Of a stretch of 64,000 nt of DNA, positions 12,338 to 25,800 are shown in pieces. Source of the stretch: Sarcomyxa edulis (taxonomy: Eukaryota; Basidiomycota; Agaricomycetes; Agaricales; Mycenaceae); the NCBI GenBank assembly GCA_009761415.1, contig QUOL01000010.1, positions 558,001 through 622,000 on the forward strand, given 5' to 3'. The first letter of the stretch is position 1. The number at the start of each line of letters is the position of its first letter. The notes below the pieces were generated by a model. It was not told the origin of the DNA and ran no database searches. It worked only from the letters and a program-made list of their open reading frames with translations. A program made the translations under genes and the position numbers.

Positions 12338-15300
12338 ATGCTTTTAATCCTTCAGCGTACTAGGACAGTCGTTACCCGTCTCTTCCATCGATTTGGATTG
12401 TACGTTATTCTCTTACCTGTGAATGCATAAGCTGACAAGGATCCACCAGGCATTGCGCTTCTCATCAAATTCGCATCATCTTGATATCATGCGTCGTTAT
12501 AACATGTCTATTCTACCCAGCTGTCGCGATGTACTGGACATCTCAACCCCAATCTATATCAACTTCGCGCATACTCCATGCATTCGTCGCACCGGACATC
12601 GTTTCCGGATTTTATGCCCAACAGGATCTGGTTAATCTATGGTCGGGTTACGACCGCCTCAGAGTCCGACAGGACGCTGTTTCAAGGGCAAGATGTGGTG
12701 TAGAAAGGACTTTACGCGTCGAACGAATCTTGATTCAGAGTCCTCTCCCTGAAGATGACGGGGCCTTGAACCACGAAATTCTCCTATCAACTCTACACCT
12801 CGAGGCTCGCATTCAAAAGACGATATCTTCCCGCCATATACCATGTCTTAGGAAGTCGGACGGGGGTTGCTTCGTACTTAGCCCCTTGGCATTCTGGAAC
12901 CACGATAAAGAGAAGTTACTAGACGACTCGAATATTTTCGACACTCTAAGCCTCTCTAGCAACGTCTCAGTTGCTGGTATACCCTTAACTCCACATATGA
13001 TACTAGCCGGACGAGAATCAAACGAACACGGAACGGCAAAACTGGATTCGGCCATGTTTCTAGCCCTCACCTATTTTTTCCCGGAGACAGATTGTGTGGA
13101 CAACTCCGAACACATCGCTTGGTTGGCAGTAGTTGAGAACGCTGCCGCGGAAAATGCAGCTTTGACTACTCAGGCGCAGGAACCAACTTTGATTGCACTC
13201 GAAGTGAGTCGGGCGGTCTGGTCTTTCTTCGCGATCGATTCTGACCCCACCCCCACCCTCTATTAAGTACGACCCAAAACCTAAGGGGCTAACTGCTATC
13301 TCAGCCCTGTTATACTTAGCCTACACAGGCTTCTTCGCGTACGTCACTTGGTCCATGAAGCACATGAACGGTGTTCACTCTCGAATTGGTGTAACGTTCA
13401 CCGCACTGGTGGAAATTGCCGTCAGTACTATAACCAGTCTGAGCGTTTGTGCCCTGGCCGGATTTCAGATCACTATGGTCCCTTGGTATGTATGTTCGAT
13501 TCCTCCATTGCCCATCTCTACTCACTCTCTTCGTAGGGAGCTATTACCCATCGTCATCGTCTTCGTGGGGGCGGAGAATATGTTCAACCTTGTAAGTGCC
13601 AGGCTTTTTTTTCTCGCCCCAAAGATTTACCGGTTTGTCCGTCCGAATAAAGGCAGACGCAGTCGGCAAGACATCTGTGACACTTTCTGTAAAGCAACGA
13701 ATTGCTGAGGGTTTGAGTCGTGCGGGGACGTCCAACACATTGAAAGTCGTTTCGTATAACTCGATTTTGGGCGTAATTTCTGTCTTGTCAGCTGGTGCTA
13801 TACGCCAGTTCTGTGCCTTTGCAATTGTGGTACTTGTCGCACACTGGTTTTTAGCCCATACTTTTTTTGTAGCTGTCCTCTCAATCGATTTGCAGCGTCT
13901 GGAGGTAGGCCTTCTGACTTTGAGCTGAGCGATGCGATTCTGATAGGCTCCTCTCATCCCAGCTCGATGAGCTTATCAGGCATAATTCCGGTTTAGGACA
14001 CACAGCTCTGGATACCTCAAGTGGAGGCGGGATGACGCAGCGACCTGCATCACGGTGGAAGAAATGGGCCCTCATAACGCGTAATATCCTCAATGGTCGT
14101 GCTAAAAAGAATATCAGTCTCCTAATGGTGAGTGTTCCCGTCTGAGCCTTTCACATACATTCTAAGTCGGACGTGTTCAGCTTCTCGCCATCACAGCAAC
14201 ATTATACTATACTACTTATCCCGCTTCTACCCAGAACAACGGATCTCTCCAATCTTCTCCTCGCCTTGCACTTGCTCGAGGTAGACCCAACGGAACCATA
14301 CCGGAACAGCGTTCTCCGGCGCTACACCTTTGGAATTTCCTCAATCCACAGGAGGATCATCTATTGCACCTTCGTCTCGAGGTCCCCACTATTCTAACAT
14401 TTTGGCCGCATGATGATGTAGACCAGCTCGCTAATCACAAAGCCCATCGTCCCCGATCTGCCGTTGTTACATTCCGACTAACATTCCGATTAGCTTTCTG
14501 GTTACTCAAAATCATTGTCCTTCCTATCGCTGCAACAACATCGGTCCTCTATGTTCTCCTCCTTTACTTGTTGCAAAACGCCGATCTTCTCGAGGCCCAG
14601 AGAAGCCGGCCCGACCCGGAGTCTTCGGACCAGGCAGACGAAACCACATTAGAGGGGCGGGCTTCGTTCTCGACCCTTCCTCGAGCTTTCGCGACTGACG
14701 TCGAGCTCATCGCATCCAGCAAGGATGGGAAGGTCGTTGCCTCGGTAGGAGTCCAGAATGAAATCACGATATGGCACATGGATGATCGTTCCCACATATC
14801 TATCGACGCCACCGACATCCTCCTTCGTGCCGCCAGTACATCTTCCGCGCCTTCGACTCTTACAGCCATTGCTGTGGATGACAAGGGTGAGTTCTGTGCG
14901 GTAGGGACTGGTGCAGGTATCGCAGCTGTTTGGTCCGTACACAAACATCACATCGAACCTCTACCTCATCTCTTCCTCGAAAATTTCTCCTCCGCGGTCA
15001 TTGACCTCCACTTTATCTCCCAGAACCATCCGGTACCCGGACGAGATACCCCGCCTCAATCAGGTACAAGCTCGCCTGTGGAACATTTCCCAAGGGCGTC
15101 GCTTGTGGTCATTCATAAGCACGGTCTGGTCACTAAATGGGACATTGGTTCCCTTCCTGTCGTTTCATACCTTGCTGCATCTCAGCCAACAAAAGTGCTT
15201 CGGGCCAATCTCCTCCGCGTCCAGGGAGACACTCAATTGATGGTCGCATTTTGTCTCGACGATGGATCCATAGAACTTGCGGGCGTCGAAGACATGGATG

Positions 15301-16370
15301 CTCTAGTTTGCTCCTCCATCCCGGCAGGAACTCAAGATGATATTGTCTCTCGTGTGCATGCCTGCCGTTCAACATTAAATGGCCGCCGTTGTCTCGTCAT
15401 CGGTGCAGCGACCGAAAGTGGTGTCATCTCACTCTGGGATGGAGTGACTGGTGAATGCATCACTGTTCTTGAGAACACGTTCGGAAAAGTCAACAACCTC
15501 CGAATATCCCCCGTTCTTTGTGAACTGTGTCATACTTGTGGAGAACTTCCCATGGAAAGCTTATCCATTGCGTTTTCTGTCGACCACATCGTCCACTTCT
15601 TCAAGGTATATCTATCTTTGCGTACCCGACGGTGTTCGTGCCCCAACAATCAGCCGCCTCGCCGAAGGAACTCGTGGGATAGTCTTGGACGCCGGTCACG
15701 TAGTAGTAGTTTGGCCTCCCCTATGGGTTCGCCCTCTCACAATCGACTGAGGCTAGCTTCTAGCTTCGAAAGTCCATCGTTCCCTGTCTCCGCCCATGGC
15801 GTTCACTCAAGAAAGGTCACCGATTCTGGACGACGTGCTCCAGAGGCCTTATTTATTCCTTTACCAGAAGAATACGATTCTGCTCGATCAGCTGGGCTTC
15901 CCTCAGAAGCTCCCAAAAACTCGGCCCTGACGTCTCCTCATCCTTCGCCTTCAATCTGGCAGAAAGTCATCGTGGCGACAGTGATGGATACAATATGCCA
16001 CAGAGGGAGCTGGGACGTTTCGGGACATAAAGTCATAGGGGTTCGCCGGAAGCCTAGGTCGCTGGGGAGCATGAAAGGCAGAGCATCCAGTGCGCTCACA
16101 GGGCAAGCGCATGGACTCACGGCTGCGGTAATGGACAGGTGGGAGTTGTGGATATACGACCCATCGTCTTCTCGTTTGCAGAGTTCATCTTTGGCAGCTC
16201 TGGAAACCTCCGAGGAATCATCCACCAAGGCCACCTTACGACCAATATCTGAAGATTCCACTCCTCAACTACCTTTTACACGGGCGTCGCCTTTTTTGAT
16301 AGCCCGAGTATATGGCCTTGCTGGCTTTGGCAATACAGTCGGGGTATTCGACTTATCTCTTTTGATATGA
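12338..16370 (+). CDS. SCP1: SREBP cleavage-activating protein (SCAP/Scp1) homologue
   Basis: Seven exons: 12338-12399, 12450-13203, 13268-13485, 13537-13591, 13653-13904, 13963-14127 and 14181-16370, giving 1231 aa, close to animal SCAP. A first membrane helix (ILISCVVITCLFYPAVAMYW) precedes a lumenal loop of about 220 residues. A sterol-sensing domain spans roughly 275-450, with VFVGAENMFNL and a kinase-like VTLSVKQRIAEGL run. Another helix near 605-630 is followed by WD40 repeats (ELIASSKDGKVVASVG…EITIWHMDD and later units). In the ER, SCAP binds sterols and escorts SREBP to cleavage; in fungi this controls ergosterol synthesis and low-oxygen growth. A 48-nt segment at 15606-15653 (GTATAT…AATCAG) could be a frame-neutral intron; removing it gives 1215 aa. 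Confidence 0.88.
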
Positions 16371-17100
16371 CACTAGGATCTGGATCGGACTTTGTGACTG
16401 TCATTGTACTATCTCCACTGTAGACGGATTACACGCGCATGACATCCCTGGGCTGAAAGCCACTTCAGGTATGCAGCATTCTCTGCCTTCGTCAGACAAA
16501 CGCACATTGAACTAAATATAGACCCTAACGAAATGTATAGACGAACATACCAATATATATATAATGCTTGATTGATTGTACCATTCAGATGCACTATATG
16601 TCGTGCAACTGTGCTTCCAGCTGCGATTCGAGCCTCGATGTCGCTAACTCATATATCATTGTCGATTCAGTTGTTCTGGGGGTCTTGTTGGTTATACGAG
16701 CGTCAAGGGTGGGCAGTCTCACCGAAATCTGTCAATCGCTCTCAAATTTTACAGCAGCCACCCAGTTTTCCAGTCAATCATGTCTCGCTTGAGATATCAG
16801 TATGCTAGTTTACGAGTGGCAAATTTGGGGGCCACATATGACATATATAGCGCGAGGCCTCAGGTGTACTGTGAGAGGTTTTCCGAGCAATTCGAGTTCT
16901 GCGCATGCAGGTATACGTAGAGCACTTGTTCTTCGGTGCCGATATTCTGGAAATAAGGCCAAGACGAATTCAAACAGTACGATCAGAACGTAAGAGTTGA
17001 AGCAACTTTACATAGTTAGTGCACAGTATCATAGTTTCATACAATCTCGATTCATGATGTACGCCATATCAGTACCAATTTTGTTAGTGCATGCAACATA
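16371..17100. other. Intergenic between convergent SCP1 and Dicer
   Basis: About 730 bp between two stop codons, partly AT-rich (ATATATATAATG near 16552). Nothing beyond 3' untranslated sequence and terminators is recognisable. Confidence 0.5.
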
Positions 17101-20100
17101 TCAAAGATCACCTGGGCTAAGTGACTCGGCTTCAGGTAATATTTCCAAAACTTCTTGCTCATCCTGGACATCCGTAGTTCTGTCCGAATCGGAGGGCCGG
17201 GATCCAACGTCTACAACTTTTTCTGAAGCGCCCTCACTGCCCTCACAGACCTCGTCCAGAACCGTACATGTTAGAGACAAAGTTGTTTCAAGAGACTCGT
17301 GGAGCACCTCGTCGACGTGTGCTCCTACTTGCGGTGTCGTTCGGCAGTCGCATAGTCGCATTAAGGACTTTTCCGCATTGGGATCTCGCAAGATCAGCAA
17401 GGCGCGTTCCGCCGCAATGGCTTTGGCGACGGCGACGCTTGCCGCATTGACCGGCCCAACCACAGTGACGTCGTGAGTTAGGAAAGAAACAGAAATATTG
17501 TTGTTAACGTTTCTTCCTGGATTTTTTCTGTTGAAAGTTAGTCTTGCGCGAGACTACCATCCAATAAACACTCACGTGAAGAACGTTGTTTTCAAGCACC
17601 CCGATCCTGCAGTCCACTCTAGCAATTCAGAAACGGGGTCTCTCCGCAGCGAAGGAGAAAGAGCTGCAAGAACATCCCGCATGACATATTCCACAACCCC
17701 CGTAGTCTTCTCAAAGTCGTAGCCCGAGTCGACAAGGACAGCGCCAATGACGCTCTCGAAGACATCACTGATCGCCTTGGGGGGATCGAGCTTCCACCCC
17801 ATACGGACGATATATTCCCCTGTGGCAACCTCCAAAAGTGGTACGAATTGGTTTATGGCGATGCTTAGCTCAACGTTATTGACTAGCATGATTTTATGCA
17901 GGCCCAATTCCCTCACAGCGAGAGAAGCAAGTGCAGGAGCACAAATGGCTCGTGTTCTTGGCCAAGCCATTTGATCAGATGTTGCATCGGGGAATTTGTC
18001 GTACAAGTATTTGATGACAACCAAATCCAGGATAGCTTGCAAAAAATAGGACTGTTAATAGATGGGAAGATGAGAATACGGGGATGAAGAGGCTCACCAT
18101 CTCCTAGGAATTCTAAACGTTGATAGGACGGGTTACTACATAACGAAGCGAACGAGGGGTGAGTGACTGCTTCTAATAAGATCCTACATTGATGAAATTT
18201 GTATCCGAGACGTTCCTGTAGATCGTCGAATAAAGCAGGCGCGGGTGAGGCTTCGTGCGGGCGACCATATCTCAGAGGCCAAGGAAGCGGCCCTCCGAAA
18301 GCCAAACCCAAGGAGGTACCAGTGTGCAGTGCCATGGGGATGCCACCTGCAACAAAAGCTGCTCCCAGCGTCGCCTCCATACAGTCTTGGAGACTTCTCC
18401 TTGGAAACTGTCTAGCAGCATAACGCCCTCGAAGGGGTTCGGGTTTATCATAATAATCAAGTGGAAGAGTGTAGGGCCACATATTCACGCGTTGTGTTTC
18501 ACTGATGAGAAATTGCTCCAGCCCGATCTCCTTGGCCTTCCCAAGTAAGCTGCGATTGGAGACGATGCTCTGACGCATGGCGCTCAATTGGCCTTCGTGC
18601 CGATGCGGATACCCGTTGAACAAATGCACAGTGGTGCACACCTGCAGTACAGCATCTCCCAAGGTTTCCATCCGTTGATTGCTATAACGGGCCATGGCGC
18701 ACGGGAGGGTAAAGGCCTCAATTAGGAGGTTATCTGGGATAGGAGGAAGCCCAAGTCCGATACGCGCTTGGCGAACGCGGTATACATCAGTGATGCGGTG
18801 GCAGAGAGGGGGCAACACTCGGAAAGCAGTGCGAATGTCCTCGGACAGTGCTAACCAACGACAGCAACCTTGTGGAATCACAGTACCGTTAGGTACTGTA
18901 TGAGTGATGGATGCTTCAGGAGTTTCCTCCATAGAGTAGTTGCATAATGTATACCGCTGGATGTATACGGCTTCAATCAGGGGACCGTCCGTTGGGACTA
19001 TAGCGAGGCTCTTTTTCCTCACCCATTTTTTCATGTAATAGTCGTAGTAACTTGAGAATCCAGATTCCAAAGATCCGGGCTGAGGCACTGACATGGGAGT
19101 AAGATCATGACGAATCCGACGCAGGAGCAGTGGTTGACCGAACTTATTCCTGTTGGTAATCGTGAGCGAACCGTAATTTTCCTCCGTTATGTTGGTCCAG
19201 TCAAAGCTCCCATCCGGATTGTACGTATGCGATAGCATCGAGTCAAAATCCGGTTGGTACATATGAGCACCATCAGTGGTGACGGTGGAGACGACCGGAA
19301 CTACGAACAAGCCAACTGGACGATTGAATGGTCTAGCAGTGATGTAGTGCCAAATCCCGCTTCGAGTGAATTCTTGCAATATTTCCCAACTTCTCCCGTC
19401 ATCGTTGAAGTCGAATTTGAGCAGTTCTCCCGGACGAATGGTGGCCAGAGACCCAGATCCATCTCCAGAGCAAATGACTTCACTGGGAGGTAAGACTGTC
19501 CCAGTCACCAGTCCCGCAACGCACTTTCCATCCACAATTAACGGGTGTAGCCACAATTTAGAATGCACATCCATCGTCCAAGGATCCCTGACCATCACAT
19601 CCATAACATTTGGGACAAGATTGACATCAACTGTGGAAAAGTTTTCTTCGACTTCGTCGACTTTTACGTTTGGTACCGGTAGCAAATAATCGTCAAACAC
19701 ATCCAGTCCGTGTAGAGCCCTCGCAGCTAAGAACGCCACAGCGCGTTTGGCTTCCCTTTTCGATCGTTTAGGAGGACCGTGATAGACGAGGTGGTGTGGC
19801 GATAGAGGAAGACTCGGTGGGAGATGCACTGTAGCTTCGAACGTAACACAAGAGTTGCTGTCTTCATATCGAGGTAGAAATCCGGGAGTATATATATCGT
19901 GCGGTATCAGGGAGGATAAATAATTGAGAAGATTTATGGAATTGTCGTAGGTGAGAACTGCGCCGGTGGAAGATACGACATATCGTTCCCGCGCGGCTAA
20001 ATCGTCTTGGTGTGTGTCCTCCATCTCGTCTTCATCTTCGTCATAGACGGGCTCTTCGTCACGGGCTTGGTAGACTCTTTTCAGTTCTGGCTCACTCTCT

Positions 20101-22225
20101 ATGAAGGCCTGATACCGTGCTAGATGGGCTGAGTCGTTTTTCTGAACCATCACGATGAATTTGGAGCTTGGGTTTCGCGCCCTCCCACGAGATTGAAGAT
20201 AGCCAACTATGTGGCGCAGAGGATCGAAACGAACGACCAGTTCGCATGCCTGATGACGCTGAGTAAAATAGCAGTATGGTGTGGGGCTTGTCAGCTTACC
20301 GGAAAATCGAGTCCCTCTTCCGCTGCAGACGTTGCTATGACTATTCGTAAAACGTTGTCAATACTAGTTAGGCGAGATGGGTATGGAGATGGAAGATGGA
20401 GACTTACGAAGATTAATTCTTCTTTCTCTGAACGACTTCACAGCATCACCCTTCTCACTCATCCCTTTCGTATTGCCTTTGATTCCGTCAAGATTTATGC
20501 CCTGCCCCACAAGTACACCGCACTTTACCAGCCCTTCTAATTCGGGTATGCATGGTAAGATGTTTGCAAGAGACATCGCCACTTGCCGTTGTTCGACAAA
20601 GATGATGCCCTGAAAAGTCGAGGACTGCAATGATTGCTTGACAAGGACACATGCTAACGATGCAACCTTTGGTGAACACCATGTGAGCGGTATTTGTAGC
20701 GGTAAAGGAGAGGGATGGCCCATGGGAGGTCTGAAGGAAGATTGAAAAGCCGAGATGATGCTTTCAGCTACGACGACCTCTGGCGGTACTGGTATTGATT
20801 TATCTGTCCAGGTTGACACACCTATATCCGAATCTATAGTAAGAGGACACAATATAGCGGGATCCATGGACTTGGTCGTAAGATTCTGCGAAGAAGCCAG
20901 GATTTGAGAGATTCGGTCTTCCATTTCAAGAAATAAGTATAGTTCTGCAGCGTATGGCCCTAGGTTGTTCAGTGTTACTAGATAGCGTGATTCGATGTTT
21001 GTCCATGGGATATCGACAGTAGTGCCCGGCCAGGTCCAAGGGGCAAACACATTGAGTGCCGACCAAAGCGTAGGTGCAGGGTATGACGGGTACGAAGATG
21101 GAGGTGCGAGATATTCTTCGATTAGCTGACGGTGCGAATAATAGTAAACAACTGCGTATTATATGTTGCCATCCAACACCCTGCGGTTTAGGAGCGCAAA
21201 GTGTGGACGGACGAGACTTACTTCTACGGGCTTTGGTGCATGTTTGGCGAGTTCTTCGATGTGTGCGCGAACACCTATGACTTTGGCATCGAGATTTTTC
21301 TCGAGAGACGAGAGTGCCTCCACAGGGTTTTTCGCCTTCCATATCGGAGAGGCAGTCATTCCGAATATCTTCGGTCTTGACGGAGACGCCACAACACTCG
21401 GTAACTTGGTGATTGAATCTGAGTTAGGTGCGACGGCCTTGGGATCTTGCAACTGAAAATATTCGCGCATGATTCCATTATAGGGATGGCTCTTCCGAGC
21501 ATGATGGCATTCGTCAAATACCAAGAGGGATACCTGAAGACCCGAACGTCGATGTCAATGCAAACCCTTCCAAAGCTCCCCTGCGAGTAACGTACTCTGT
21601 CGATACTCCAATGAGAGTGTGTCAATAGGTTGAGGAATATCTGGGCTGAGACAAGGTCAGTTTCAATCAATCTCGCAACGACGATTGACGCACGGGTCAT
21701 TACAAAGACTAGCGGCAAAGTCAGTAGAGGTAATAACAATGTCAAATGGCATACCATCGTTGTTCTCAAATTTCTTTCGCCATCCCTTCCTGTCTGTCAA
21801 ATCAATCTCCATTGCTCCGTAGAGTTTGATGACGCGCAGAGGGGTATGCTTGGCGAGAAACTCTCCTTGCTGCTCGACGAGACTAACCTACGAAAAGTTT
21901 GTGACATCAGATTTGCCAATCTAGAGGATAACCAGAATAGAAGGACACACCTGGGGCACTAGGAAAATGATAACTTTTCCATGTGATGATTCCTGTGCAG
22001 CGACCCATTTTACGAGCAGAGTCGAGATGAAGGTTTTACCGCTTCCAGTATCTAACGCTGCTATGATGTTTTCTGATTGGGCTCTAACAAACACTTCTTC
22101 TATGAATCCAGAGACGTTTGGTCAATCGATGACAGATGGACGCCGATAAGCATTTGGTCGTGGATGTAGTTACCTTGATATTTGCGAGGCAATAGCAGGG
22201 GATCTGGGCCATCATTGTGTTCCAT
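17101..22225 (-). CDS. DCL: Dicer-like ribonuclease III
   Basis: Eleven exons on the minus strand: 22174-22225, 21951-22099, 21755-21887, 21694-21708, 21596-21645, 21222-21533, 20408-21125, 20300-20340, 18098-20249, 17576-18035 and 17101-17527; the product is 1502 aa. Domains in order: a DExD helicase with ALDTGSGKTF near residue 35 and FDECHHARK near 139; a helicase C domain ending in ATSAAEEGLDFP and LQSRGRARNP near 480-515; a dimerisation-type region; RNase IIIa with QRMETLGDAV and DCMEATLGAA near 1005-1100; RNase IIIb with QRLEFLGDAILDLVV and DVFESVIGAV near 1205-1320; and a C-terminal dsRNA-binding region. Acidic catalytic residues are present in both RNase III domains. No PAZ domain was recognised. 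It should process dsRNA into small RNAs for silencing. Exon 4 is only 15 nt and completes the VMTPQIFLNLL helicase motif. Confidence 0.93.
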
Positions 22226-22846
22226 GCAAGAGATATCGATGTGGATGGTAGTTATGAGAAGATAATCAGAAGAATGGCTGGCATGATCCAGCTAAAGAGA
22301 ATGAGACCCCCAAATTTAAAAGGCCCATCGATTTCGAAGTTAAAGTCAAGGAAAGCGCGTTACGGCCACGTGCCATTAGTCACATCCGAATCCGGAGTCC
22401 GGACTCTCTCTCTCTCTTTTTGACCGAGGAAGACATCTTCCACCGGTTTCGTCGCTCTGAAAAGAATCAGTGGACATCTAGAGTCTACAAGACATACAAG
22501 AGAAGTGATCCAAATGATATCAAATCACAACGAATCTTTACAGCGCAATATTCTCGTTACACGCGGTGAATATTAAGCCAAAAATCACGAAAAAAACGGT
22601 GGAACCCCCTCAGATATATAGGATCCTTAAGAGTACTGAAATCAGCCTTGGGTTGTGTATAAAGTTGTTCGAAGATGGGTCGATATGTTGATGCCCCTAA
22701 TCGTATTTTGGTGTTATTTGGTCATCACGTTGTTCCAGTTTTTGAAGAATCGAGTTTTGTGGCGGTCCATATCCTTTCCACTCTCCAGATCATAGATACA
22801 GCACAAGTCTCATTCAGGCTGGGCGACCACAACTACCCTCAAGCCA
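22226..22846. promoter_or_regulatory. Divergent Dicer/WD40 promoter region
   Basis: The 621 bp between the two start codons includes a (CT)n run with CTCTCTCTCTCTTTTT near 22403-22421, an inverted TCCGGAGTCCGGA near 22391, and a TATATA near 22614. Shared regulation of the two genes is possible but not shown. Confidence 0.4.
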
Positions 22847-25800
22847 ATGGACTCATCTAGCACTGCCGATAGTGACAATTTACTCCCCGGGCCCACAGTA
22901 GCCTCCATTCTAGGTATTCAAGGCCCCCTACGCTTTCGACCCCATGGATCAAGTCAAAAGGCTCACATCGTCTTACGACGCGTTGAAATTTCTGATGACT
23001 CGAGCGACGAAGGAGAAGGGGGATCTTCTAAGCGTCTTGTATACTTCAGCTTATTCGCACAGAAACGTATCGAGGTCAAGCCTGGGAAGGAGATTTTATT
23101 GACGGTCGCTTCTGCGGATGGGAGATTCAAAGACAGACCTCTTATTTTTGAAGGAGATCTTCCCAAAGAGGCAGAGGCCTCTGATGAAGAAGAGGAAGCA
23201 GAAGAAGAGGTAATGTTTCTTCCACCCATCGCTCAAGCCATACCACCCAAAATGAGGAGGGCATGGACTAAACGAACGGAGCTGTTGAACCCACCCACTA
23301 TTCGTACGTCTCTATATGGCACATGTATAACTGTAAACCATTTCTTATATATGTCGTGCCCTTTGTGCAGCCCCGATGGTGACTCATTCGTCGATAGGCG
23401 TCCAAGCTGAGCCTCTCCAGGTATCAGCGTCAATACAAGCCCAGCCGGAATGCACTTCTGCGCCGGTCCAGGCTAATCCGCTTTATACTTCGACCTCGGT
23501 TCAGGCGAACCCACCGCGCTCTCCTCCTCGTATTTCCTGCACCAGACAGACTGTCGAGCCCCCGATATTTGTAAGTACAGATGCTCAGACAGATTTTCTT
23601 CATGAACCCAACGCCATGGAGATCGCCGAGGGTCAATACGAACATCTTCGCAAGGTAAGTCCTCATTCTAATCTCCCATGCTTGCAACCTTTTCTCAGTC
23701 ATCGAAGGCCCGAAGTCTTTCGCCAATGGAACTTGACTCCCCCTCGGATTCGCCCCCGGGTTCACCCACATTCTCGCCTACCAGTGTTCCACAGTTAATT
23801 GCAGGACTCGGCCTAGTACTATCAACTATGCCCTCACCAACTCATTCACGAAGCTCCTCTATCGCCTCCAGCTCAGGCGATCAGGATATGCAAATTTCCC
23901 CCGCCGAACCCAGGGCAAGACCAGATACCCTCATAGTCACCCCTCTATCCCCTCCTCTTCCACATCCTGCGCTATCTTTCGACGACGATGATCCATCCCA
24001 ACTCGTCATCACTCCCATTCCTTCTCCCAAAATCGTGTCCATGAAATTACCTTCCAACATGAACCCAAAATCCGCGATACCTCCCCCCGTAGCAGATATG
24101 TTCAGCATTCGACCGCCTTCCTCTGCTAGACAGCCTCCAAAAGCTGCCGGATTGACCACAAAGTCAGATGCCCGCAATACGAAATCAAATCCTTTCGTAT
24201 CTGCGGGTTACATGACCGAATTTGATTACAGACAGACTACCACCAATGCGGCTGTCAAGTCAGACTCCTCTGTAGCTACAAATGAGGCCTCAAGGACAAT
24301 TGATGAGATGGACGTAGCGGTGCGTCGAAAGCTTATATTCCTCTGTCGAAAAAAAAACCTGATTTGCACCGCGGCTTTGTTACTTGTTACACAAATCAGC
24401 CCGGTGCTTTATCGACACACAAGTCTACCGAATCGGCACCAGCTCGTGCTCCCCGCACGATGTACGCCGCTGTGGCTCCTGGATTCAAAAACGCTGTAGC
24501 ATCAAGCAGCAAAGTTTTGTTAGATCGCCCGGCAGCTACACCTTATCAGTATACTGCTACAAAATTGTCGAACACCGTCAACGGTAGTAGTCGGTCAAGA
24601 GATAAATCTCCTGTGCTATCGGGTCCATCAGTGGGTATTATGAAGGCTCAATCGTTCGGTAAGTCCAAACCCATGTTCTCAGGATACATCGGCAGGAAAG
24701 TATATACTCTATACTTACTATGCTCTCCGCTACAGCAGGCGCAGGTACAAGTAGTAAATCATCGTCGCCCCCACCCGATCCTAAATCGTTGGCCTACATC
24801 TCTTCGGGGCCATCATCAAATCCTCTGAATATCCGTCCATCCTTCAATCCCAAAGCAACGGTGATCACTCAAGGCAGAGCACCTTCTGTCACCCCAAAAA
24901 TATCACCAACGGTGCCCAAGAAGCGTCTTCTTGTCACAAGAGACTGGCCTTTCGTCCGGCAGTCTACGTCTGTCACGTCTCCGGGCGGTCAGGCTCAGGT
25001 GTCTCCCAGTCCTTCGACCAGAACACAAGCAAATATATCATCTACGACTACACCCACTATTACGCATAAATCTTCTAGCCTCTCTTCGTGTCCTCCTCCT
25101 CCTTCACATCCTCCGCCGCCGTCACAGCCGCCTCCTCCTCCTCCACCACCACCACCACCTAGCCGTACCAATTCATTATCTCGAAGCTCCTTGAACATTG
25201 AATATACACCTTCACCACCGCCTCCATCCCCCCCTCCAATTTTGGCTTCTAATAATAAATGGAGACCCGTGGCAAATGGGTCGCATCCCGGTTATCCAAG
25301 TGGTTTGAATAATCCTCTTCCTCTTGCCCCGAACCTACCTCAACGTCCTTATACAGTCATACCTCAAGCCTCGGCTTCTCATGATCAAGGCATGACTTCC
25401 CGGCCAGGTACATGTTTACTATTAATCCATCAGGCTCTACCGTACTCACTGTCGAGCAGCGACCGACCTACATCCATCTCTCCCTGCAGCGCCCAGACAG
25501 CTGCCTCCGAACCTGCCGGCCAAAATCAAAGTAGAAACTGATCGTGATGTTATCAATCGAATGTCCGGCCCCTCACCAATCGCTTTGTCACCTCAATTAC
25601 CTTCAACGCCCAATACGAGGATGAGTTCTAGTGTGTAGACCTTTCTCCCCCTTTTCAAAGAAAATTACGTTCGTACTAAAGATACAACACAACAAAAAAC
25701 TTTTTATTAGCAGCCCCAATGTCCCAGTTACCTCTTTACCACCCCCTTCCTCCTAAACCCATAAATACACCAGGCTCCTACGCAAGAGGCGCAAAACGCG

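Noticed and set aside
24995..25198. Minus-strand poly-Gly frame
   Set aside because: It is the complement of the polyproline block of the WD40 protein.
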